The position numbers and the translations under genes are program-made. DNA of 21,009 nt from contig DATKKF010000006.1 of NCBI GenBank assembly GCA_035543115.1, forward strand, positions 1-21,009, read 5' to 3'. The notes beneath the pieces are model-generated. The model saw only the letters and a list, made by a program, of their open reading frames with translations, ran no database searches and was not told the origin of the DNA. Origin of the DNA: RPRB01 sp035543115. Lineage in GTDB: Bacteria > Myxococcota > Myxococcia > Myxococcales > Myxococcaceae. The stretch's first letter is position 1, and every line of letters begins with the position of its first letter. This document shows positions 8,189 to 13,726 of this stretch, piece after piece.

Positions 8189-9075
8189 CCGACTTTGCCT
8201 TCGCCGACGTGTTCTGGGACGCGCTGCCGGGAGCCCACCGCGGGGCGAACCGCCCGGATCTGGAGATGCGCCTGGCGGAGCAGCTCGCCGCGGCCGAGGA
8301 GCGCTGGCCGGGCGTGTCGGTGGACGGGCGCCGCTTCGTGACGCACTGGGCCGCGCAGCTCGCCCGTGCCGGCGACGTCGGGGCGGCCATCGGTCAGCTC
8401 CACCTCACGGACCTCTACCTGGCCTTCGCCTGTGCCGAGGGCGACACCGGCGCGCTGCGGGCGTTCGGGACGCTGCTCTCCTCCGTGGCCGGGGCGGTGC
8501 GGAGCGTCGACGGCTCGCCCTCGTTCGTCGACGAGATCCTCCAGCGGCTCCGGACACGGGTGCTGGTCCCCGAGGACGGACGCCCGGCCCGCATCCTCGA
8601 CTACGCGGGGCGTGGCTCGCTGGAGAACTGGCTCCGGGCGGGAGCGCTCCGCCTGGCGCTCAATGCTCGGCGTGATGCCAAGCGCGGGCCCGAGCCGCTG
8701 CCCGATGCCTCGCTGTGGGAGCCCGCTGCACCCACCGCCGAGCGCACCCTGGAGCTGCTCCGGGGGAAGTACGCGGCCGAGTTCGGGCGCGCGCTCCGCG
8801 AGGCGTTCGGCTCGCTCGAGCCGGGCGAGCGCAACGTGCTGCGGATGCACTTCCTGGAGGGCATGAGCCTCAACCAGATCGCCGCGATGTACCAGGTGAA
8901 CAAGTCCACCATCAGTCGGCGCATGGCGAAGGCGCGGGAGACGCTCCTCGAGCGCACCCGGTCCCAGCTGGAGCACGCCCTGGACCTGCCCGCCCCCGAG
9001 CTGGACAGCCTGCTCCAGCAGCTCGGACCGAGGCTGGACCTGAGCCTCACCTCGGTGCTGAACCCGAGCACCTGA
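8185..9075 (+). CDS. sigma-70-family (ECF-like) sigma factor coupled to the kinase
   Basis: A 296-residue protein starting at a GTG that overlaps the kinase stop in GTGA. An earlier in-frame GTG at 8128 would overlap the kinase by 61 bp and is less likely. The C-terminal part is a sigma region 4: LEPGERNVLRMHFLEGMSLN followed by a helix-turn-helix (about residues 228-255, QIAAMYQVNKSTISRRMAKA). A weaker region-2-like stretch lies before it (VDEILQRLRTRVL, then GSLENWLRAGALRLALNARR). About 100 extra N-terminal residues are unlike minimal ECF factors and may hold regulatory or phosphorylation sites. Sigma factors paired with Ser/Thr kinases are known, for instance ones activated by threonine phosphorylation in Vibrio parahaemolyticus, so regulation by the upstream kinase is a reasonable inference. 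Targets may include the operon itself. Confidence 0.83.
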   Translation: MTDFAFADVFWDALPGAHRGANRPDLEMRLAEQLAAAEERWPGVSVDGRRFVTHWAAQLARAGDVGAAIGQLHLTDLYLAFACAEGDTGALRAFGTLLSSVAGAVRSVDGSPSFVDEILQRLRTRVLVPEDGRPARILDYAGRGSLENWLRAGALRLALNARRDAKRGPEPLPDASLWEPAAPTAERTLELLRGKYAAEFGRALREAFGSLEPGERNVLRMHFLEGMSLNQIAAMYQVNKSTISRRMAKARETLLERTRSQLEHALDLPAPELDSLLQQLGPRLDLSLTSVLNPST

Positions 9076-9094
9076 GGCCCCGCGATCCGCGTCC

Positions 9095-9112
9095 CCCGGG
9101 TTCAGGCCCGGG
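9095..9112. terminator. weak inverted repeat at a convergent gene junction
   Basis: CCCGGG, six bases, then CCCGGG sits between the end of the sigma factor (+) and the end of the metal exporter (-), partly inside the last codons of the latter. The position suits a bidirectional terminator, but the stem is only six pairs and there is no T-run on either strand. Confidence 0.25.
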
Positions 9113-10055
9113 CGGGTGCCCGGGTGATCCCTGTCGGAGCGCTCGGCTCTTCCTCCGCCGGCTCGGTGTGGACCATCACGTCGACGTCGGGCACCGCGCC
9201 GCGGATGGCGTCCTCGGCGGCGTGGGCGATCTCGTGGGCCCGTTCGACCGGCAGGCCGCGCGCCACCTGGAGGATGACGTCGGCGAAGGTCTTCGGACCC
9301 GAGCGCCGGACCCGCACCTGGGACACGCTCATCACCTCGTCCACCGCGGCGGCGGAGCGGGCGATCGCCTCCAGCAGGCCGGTGGGCGCGGCGTCGAGCA
9401 GGTCATCCACCGACTTCCGGCCGAGCCGGACGCTGATCAGCGCGGCGATCCCCGCCACCCCGAGCGCCGCGACCGCGTCCGCCCGCGCCAGCCACTCGAG
9501 GCCGGGACGGTGCGAGAACCACACCCCGGCGAGGCCCACCAGCACCACCGCGGAGGACCAGATGTCGGTCGAGAAGTGCAGCGCGTCCGCCTCCAGCGCC
9601 TGGCTGCGGTACTTCTTGGCGGTGGCTGCGAGCGCGCGCGAGCGCGACAGGTCGACGACGATCGACACGCCCATGACGACGAAGGACCACACCGTCGCCT
9701 CGACGTGCCCCCCACCGGACACCAGGCGCTTCCCGGCCTCGTAGGCGATCCACACGCAGGTGGCGAGGAGCAGCCCGGTCTCGAACAGGGCCGAGAAGTT
9801 CTCGATCTTCCCGTGCCCGTAGAGGTGGTCGCTGTCCGGCGGCTTCGAGGAGGCACGCACCGCCCAGAAGGTCATCAGCGCGGCGAGCAGGTCGATGCCG
9901 GAGTGCGCCGCCTCGGAGAGGATGCCGATCGACCCGGTGGCCAGCCCGACGACGATCTTCATCCCGGTGAGGAGCACCGCCGCACCGACCGAGCTGAGCG
10001 CGACCAGGTTCTTCTCCCGCTCGCCAACCGCGGGATCGTGGACGGCGGCGGCCAT
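9102..10055 (-). CDS. cation diffusion facilitator metal exporter
   Basis: A 317-residue inner-membrane protein of the CDF family, which exports divalent metals by proton antiport. Both membrane metal sites are visible: His51 and Asp55 in SEAAHSGIDLL, and His160 and Asp164 in DALHFSTDIWSS. The HxxxD/HxxxD arrangement is the one usually linked to zinc (also cadmium or cobalt) rather than the DxxxD type of iron/manganese members. DHLYGHGKIENFSAL is the conserved loop before the third helix. The C-terminal 90 or so residues (VSQVRVRRSGPKTFADVILQV) form the cytoplasmic ferredoxin-like dimerisation domain. The ATG at 10055 is preferred over the longer open frame to 10187 because the extra residues look non-coding and would overlap the ArsR gene. 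It lies 65 bp downstream of that regulator, which may control it. Confidence 0.9.
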   Translation of the reverse strand: MAAAVHDPAVGEREKNLVALSSVGAAVLLTGMKIVVGLATGSIGILSEAAHSGIDLLAALMTFWAVRASSKPPDSDHLYGHGKIENFSALFETGLLLATCVWIAYEAGKRLVSGGGHVEATVWSFVVMGVSIVVDLSRSRALAATAKKYRSQALEADALHFSTDIWSSAVVLVGLAGVWFSHRPGLEWLARADAVAALGVAGIAALISVRLGRKSVDDLLDAAPTGLLEAIARSAAAVDEVMSVSQVRVRRSGPKTFADVILQVARGLPVERAHEIAHAAEDAIRGAVPDVDVMVHTEPAEEEPSAPTGITRAPARA

Positions 10056-10095
10056 GGCGCGGGCGGTGTAGCACGGGCCGCTCGACAACTTCGAC

Positions 10096-10121
10096 ACCCG
10101 CGTTGCGCGGCCCGCGCGGGT
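10096..10121. repeat. inverted repeat between arsR-type gene and metal exporter
   Basis: ACCCGCG at 10096-10102 and CGCGGGT at 10115-10121 form a 7-bp perfect inverted repeat around a 12-base loop, right at the stop codon of the regulator gene and 40 bp before the exporter start. It could be an attenuating hairpin or an operator. There is no U-run on the minus strand. Confidence 0.3.
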
Positions 10122-10471
10122 CACAGCGCGCGGAGTGCGCGCAGGACACCCGCCAGCCGCCGGGCGTCCCGGCGGTAGAACGTCCACTGCTTGATGCGCT
10201 TCGCCCGGACCAGTCCCGAGCGCACGAGGAGGCGCATGTGCTCGCTGACCGTGGGCTGACTGAGACCCAGCTTCTCCGCGATGAGGAGCCCGCAGACGCC
10301 GTCCACCTCCAGGTCTCCGTCCACCTGGGGGCGGAAGTGCCGCGCCGGCTCCTTGAGCCAGAGGAGGATCTGCAGGCGGCGGTCGTTGTCGAGCGCGCGG
10401 AGGGCATCGAGGAGCCCCGGGCCGGGCTCCGCATCGGTCTCCGCCACCCTGCCGCGGGCCGGCCGGCTCAC
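10121..10471 (-). CDS. ArsR-family winged-helix transcriptional regulator
   Basis: A 116-residue DNA-binding protein of the ArsR/SmtB class. The order is helix-rich N-terminus (LLDALRALDNDRRLQILLWL), a loop with HFRPQVDGDLEVDGVCGLLI, the recognition helix (AEKLGLSQPTVSEHMRLL) and the wing (RAKRIKQWTFYRRD). A single cysteine just before the recognition helix is the only one visible, so a classical CxC metal site is absent; metal sensing may use His/Asp residues or may not occur. The GTG start overlaps the RidA-family stop in GTGA, so it is co-translated with that gene. Position just upstream of a CDF exporter suggests it represses the operon or the exporter. The repressor role is family knowledge; ligand and targets are inferred. 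Confidence 0.87.
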   Translation of the reverse strand: MSRPARGRVAETDAEPGPGLLDALRALDNDRRLQILLWLKEPARHFRPQVDGDLEVDGVCGLLIAEKLGLSQPTVSEHMRLLVRSGLVRAKRIKQWTFYRRDARRLAGVLRALRAL

Positions 10472-10848
10472 GCCCGGCGGTCCGCCACGGTCATCTCGAT
10501 CTCCACCGCGGCACCCATCGGCAGCTCGCGGACTGCGACCGTGGTGCGAGCGGGAAAGGGCTGCCGGAAGTACCGGGCGTAGACCTCGTTCATCGCCGCG
10601 AACGACTCCATGCTGGTGAGGTACACCCCGACGCGGAGCACGTCGTCGAAGGAGGAGCCGGCGGACTCGAGGAGGGCGCGGATGTTGTCCAGCGTCCTCG
10701 CCGTCTGCGCGGCCACGTCGCCCGGGACGAGGCGCCCGGTGGCCGGATCCAGGGCCACCTGGCCGCTGAGGTAGAGGACGCCGGGGCCGCGCACGCCCGC
10801 GGAGAAGGGGAGGCCCGTGGGCCGGTCAGCGTGAATTGCCTCTCGCAT
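10468..10848 (-). CDS. RidA/YjgF-family protein lacking the catalytic arginine
   Basis: A 126-residue protein with the RidA trimer fold: LYLSGQVALDPATGRLV, AQTARTLDNIRALLESAG, VLRVGVYLTSMESFAAMNEVY and the closing RTTVAVRELPMGAAVEIEM. RidA enzymes hydrolyse the reactive enamine/imine products of PLP enzymes such as threonine dehydratase. In E. coli RidA the key Arg105 lies in VARLP; the aligned segment here is VRELP, so that position is Glu108, with an Arg one residue earlier (107). The protein therefore probably belongs to a non-RidA Rid subgroup and may lack 2-aminoacrylate deaminase activity. A clear GAGGAG ribosome-binding site (plus-strand 10856-10861) lies seven bases before the ATG. 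It follows a dehydratase-like gene by 15 bp, a pairing that makes metabolic sense, though that gene is broken. Confidence 0.88.
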   Translation of the reverse strand: MREAIHADRPTGLPFSAGVRGPGVLYLSGQVALDPATGRLVPGDVAAQTARTLDNIRALLESAGSSFDDVLRVGVYLTSMESFAAMNEVYARYFRQPFPARTTVAVRELPMGAAVEIEMTVADRRA

Positions 10849-10863
10849 CTGGATTCTCCTCGC

Positions 10864-11802
10864 TCAGCGTTCGAAGTCGACCGCGGTGGTGTTCCCGCCG
10901 CTCACCACGACGCCGACCCGCTCGCCGGGCCGGGTTCGCACCTTGCCGGAGAGGAGCGCGGAGAAGGCGGCCGCGCCGCCGGGCTCGGCAACCACCCGGA
11001 GCAGCTCCCAGAGCTTCCGCTGGGCCGCGCGGATGTCCACGTCGCTCACCAGCACCACCTCCGCCACGGTGTCCCGGAGGATGGGGAAGTTCCGCTCGCC
11101 GACGCGGCGAGGGGCGAGGCTGTCGGCGGCGATGCTTCCCACCGGGGCGTCCACCGGCCGTCCGGCCTCCAGCGCGCGGGTGAGGGGTGGGCGCGCCCTC
11201 GGGCTCCACGCCGACCAGCCGCAGCCGGTGTCCGTACCAAGATGCGACTCCGGAGAGAAGGCCAGCCCCGCCGACGCCCACCAGCACGGTGTCGAGATCC
11301 GGTGCCTGTGCCTCCAGCTCGAGGCCCAGCGTGCCCTGGCCGAGGATGGTCTCCTCCTGGTCGAAGGCGTGGACCGGAAGCGCCTCGCTCTCCTTCGACC
11401 ACGCCTCGCTGGCGGCCAGCGCCTCGGCGTACGACTCGCCGCCGACGACCAGGTCGGCTCCGTCGCTCCGGATCCGGTCGATCTTCGCCGGGGAGGCGAT
11501 GCGCGGGACGAAGATCTTCGCCGCAAGCCCCAGGCGCCTCGCGGCGAAGGCCACCGCCACCCCGTGGTTTCCGCCGGACGCCGCGACCACCCCGGCCGGC
11601 GAAACCCGGCGCAGGGTGAGATTGGCGAAGGCGCCTCGGACCTTGAACGACCCCGAGTGCTGCAGGAGCTCGAGCTTGAGGGTGACTCCCACGCCCGGAA
11701 CGCCGACCTCCTCGCAGCGAGCGCGACCACCGGCGTGCGCCGGACGTTGCGGCGGATCGCCTCCTCGGTGGCGACGATCTGCGGGCGGGCGCCGAGATTC
11801 AT
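10864..11802 (-). pseudogene. threonine/serine dehydratase-like gene with two frameshifts
   Basis: The coding signal of a fold-type II PLP enzyme (about 312 residues, the size of single-domain biodegradative threonine dehydratases) is split between two frames. It begins at ATG 11802 (MNLGARPQIVATEEAIRR, then RRTPVVALAA). Near 11705-11720 it must shift by what looks like one lost base to continue EEVGVPGVGVTLKLELLQHS, with the PLP lysine in GSFKVRGA, the phosphate-binding GGNHGVAVA and GVGGAGLLSGV. Near 11184-11192 it shifts back, apparently through one extra C (minus strand) in a short run, giving ALEAGRPVDAPVGSIAADSL and ending VVVSGGNTTAVDFER. All active-site motifs survive, so this is either a very young pseudogene or two sequencing errors that restore frame. 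If intact it would deaminate threonine or serine, supplying imines to the adjacent RidA-family protein. Confidence 0.82.
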
Positions 11803-11824
11803 GGGCCGGAGACTGACATCGTGT

Positions 11825-11926
11825 TTCCGCGGCGCTGGATTCTCGACATGCGCGAGGGTGACTTCCTACGGCCCGCGGAACCAGCGTCGTATGAGCCCTA
11901 GGTCCTAGCGACACCGCTCAGGGCTC
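11825..11926. repeat. cluster of inverted repeats in the divergent intergenic region
   Basis: Between the minus-strand dehydratase operon (start 11802) and the plus-strand gene at 12090 lie several inverted repeats: TTCCGCGG at 11825-11832 with CCGCGGAA at 11873-11880; GAGCCCT at 11893-11899 with AGGGCTC at 11920-11926; and, within the latter, the palindrome CTAGGTCCTAG at 11898-11908. The position suits operators for one or both divergent promoters, for example for the ArsR-type protein encoded in the minus-strand unit. No clear -35/-10 pair was found. Candidate only. Confidence 0.35.
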
Positions 11927-12089
11927 GTCCGCCGCGAGACGAGGCTCGGGCAGGATACAGGCCCGGCCGGTTGCTTCCGGTGTTGCACGCCCGGCCACGT
12001 GTTGCGGCCCGCGCGACAACGATTCCGCGTATCCCCTCGACTTTCCTCGGCGGCCGGTTGGCACCGGACCTGCTCAACGTGGCCCTCCC

Positions 12090-12791
12090 ATGAGCGAGCT
12101 CGCGGTCGCCAGGTTGGAGAAGGGTGCGTGGACTCCGGCGTTGATCGAGGAGATGGGGAGGCTGGTCGCTCCCATCACGGGGCCGGACCCCTCCGTGCTG
12201 AGCGACGAGCTCCTCCGGGGTGACCGGCTCTACCTGGCGAGGGACGCGCAGGGGCTCGCAGCGTTCATGCTGGTGGCGCGGGTGAGGCTTCCGGTCGGAC
12301 CCGAGTGCCGGCACGCGAGATACCTGGGGGCGACCGCGGTCCGATCCGACGCCTGGAGCTCCGGCGCCGCGGCGGCCCTCCAGGCCCGTGTCGCGGCCGA
12401 CACGCAGGCAGAGGAGTCGAGGCTGCGCCAGCGTCTTCTGCTCTTCTCGACCACCGCCACCCTCGGCGCGCTGTGCGCGGCCCGGACGTTGTGGGCGGAC
12501 GTGCAGCCGGCGCAGGACGGCTCGTTCAACGACGAGCTCGTTCCCGTCGCGTTCGCCGCCGCGCACTGGCTCGGGACCAGGCCTGAGCCGCGCCTCCCCT
12601 TCGTCCTGCAGGGGCTGGGGGCGGTCAGGCCTCGCGCCTGGGCCCGCTGCGGCTGCAGCGCCGCGGACCACGGGCGGCGGGATCTCGACTTCCTCCGGCG
12701 GCTGGGGGTCGACGAGGCGACGGGAGACCGGCTGCTCCTCTTCTGTTCCCTGAGCGCGGTGAGGGCGCCCTCCGCGGCCGAGGCCGCCTGA
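12090..12791 (+). CDS. uncharacterised protein, possibly GNAT-like
   Basis: A 233-residue soluble protein without signal peptide or membrane helix. It starts MSELAVARLEKGAWTPALIE; no strong ribosome-binding site precedes the ATG. The sequence has a rhythm reminiscent of acetyltransferase (GNAT) folds: a strand block RLYLARDAQGLAAFMLVARV, then RYLGATAVRSDAWSSGAAAA as a possible acyl-CoA loop and helix, a strand RLLLFSTTATLG, and QDGSFNDELVPVAF. The canonical Q/RxxGxG/A motif is not convincingly present, so the family call is weak. Cysteines near 190 (RCGCSAAD) and the Ala-rich tail are unremarkable. It is transcribed away from the dehydratase operon and precedes the decayed Ig-repeat region. 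It could also be an unknown myxobacterial family. Confidence 0.55.
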   Translation: MSELAVARLEKGAWTPALIEEMGRLVAPITGPDPSVLSDELLRGDRLYLARDAQGLAAFMLVARVRLPVGPECRHARYLGATAVRSDAWSSGAAAALQARVAADTQAEESRLRQRLLLFSTTATLGALCAARTLWADVQPAQDGSFNDELVPVAFAAAHWLGTRPEPRLPFVLQGLGAVRPRAWARCGCSAADHGRRDLDFLRRLGVDEATGDRLLLFCSLSAVRAPSAAEAA

Positions 12792-12806
12792 AGAGGACGA
12801 CGCCGC

Positions 12807-12832
12807 GAATCACTCACCCGAATCACTCACCC
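12807..12832. repeat. 13-bp perfect tandem duplication
   Basis: GAATCACTCACCC occurs twice without a gap (12807-12819 and 12820-12832), 15 bp after the stop of the preceding gene and just before the Ig-like remnant begins. It marks the point where recognisable Ig-repeat sequence starts and may be a rearrangement scar or a short tandem duplication. Confidence 0.7.
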
Positions 12833-12850
12833 AGGTGCTGGGTTTCGGCT

Positions 12851-13660
12851 GGAGGGTACACCGCGCCGTCGGCGGCGGGCAGCTACCACGTGAAGGCCAC
12901 CAGCGTGGCGGATGCCACCACGTCCGGGCAGGCCACGGTGACGGTGACGTCCGGGTCGTCAGTTGCCGTCTCGGTGAGCCCCACCGCGCCAACGGTGGTG
13001 GCCGGCGCCGCGCAGCAATTCACCGCGACGGTGACCGGGACGTCCAACACTGCCGTGACCCGGAGCGTCTCGGAGACGGGAGGAGGGACGGTGTCGAGCA
13101 CCGGCCTCTACACCGCGCCGTCAGCGGCGGGCAGCTACCACGTGAAAGCCACCAGCGTGACGGATACCACCAAGTTTGGGCAGGCCACGGTGACGGTGAC
13201 GTCAGGGCCCCCACCCATCACGGTCGCCATCACTCCCAACCCAGCCAGCACCACCACCCTCGGGCACCTCGACTTCATGGCGAACGTGACTGGGACGACC
13301 AGCACCGCCGTCACCAGCGGGGCCAACCCCAACCAGGGTCTGTACATTGCGCCCGGGGTCAAGGGCACCCATGTGCGGGCCGAGTTGCAAACGGACCCGA
13401 GCAAGTTCGACGTCGTCCCGGTGACCGTCGAGCTCGGGTGCATGGAGGCTCTTCCCCAGATCTCGAGGGTGGGGACGACCACCTCGGAGATCCTGACCAT
13501 CGGGCGGATCCCGGTGAAGGTGGATTCGCTCGGAAGGCCTGTCGTGGCCTGGGTGGAATACGCCCCGTACACCTTCAGCGCCGGAGGCTGGACGACGCTG
13601 GGCCCACTCCTCCCGGAGAACAAGTTCTCGCCCTTCAACCCCCACCGTTTCATCCGATCG
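12851..13660 (+). pseudogene. remnant of an Ig-like-repeat surface protein gene
   Basis: A stretch of about 270 codons reading as bacterial Ig-like (Big-type) repeats without any start, signal peptide or proper ends. It opens mid-domain with GYTAPSAAGSYHVKATSVAD, continues with one full domain (VSVSPTAPTVVAGAAQQFTA, then GGGTVSSTGLYTAPSAAGSY, closing QATVTVTS), then a diverged third domain (ITVAITPNPASTTTLGHLDF to VPVTVELGC). After that comes a segment VDSLGRPVVAWVEYAPYTFS and GGWTTLGPLLPENKF that resembles repeats of large myxobacterial lipoproteins. In intact relatives the strand usually reads TAVTWSV; here Trp is Arg. The parent would be an exported adhesin-like protein. The frame runs without a stop into the downstream kinase, but a combined protein would put secreted repeats on a cytoplasmic kinase, so I treat it as a separate decayed gene. 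Confidence 0.6.
12857..13207 (+). repeat. two 99-bp imperfect direct repeats within the Ig-like remnant
   Basis: The stretches 12857-12955 and 13109-13207 both encode TAPSAAGSYHVKATS and the following strands. By eye they differ at about eight of 99 positions, with a 252-bp period. This reflects recent duplication of one Ig-like domain unit and offers a substrate for deletion by recombination. Confidence 0.75.
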
Positions 13661-13714
13661 ATTGCACCTCCGTCGGGCGGTCGGCCACAATCCAGGCGCT
13701 CACGTCTTCGAGGT

Positions 13715-13723
13715 GGAGGGAGG
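13715..13723 (+). promoter_or_regulatory. ribosome-binding site for the large kinase
   Basis: GGAGGGAGG ends three bases before the GTG at 13727, with the first GGAGG about seven bases away. It is the strongest Shine-Dalgarno sequence upstream of the kinase domain and supports starting the kinase here rather than within the Ig-like remnant. Confidence 0.5.
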
Positions 13724-13726
13724 TCG

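Noticed and set aside
9095..9112. Confident rho-independent terminators at this and other hairpins (10096-10121, 17943-17972)
   Set aside because: Stems are short to moderate and none is followed by a T-run; listed only as weak candidates or repeats.
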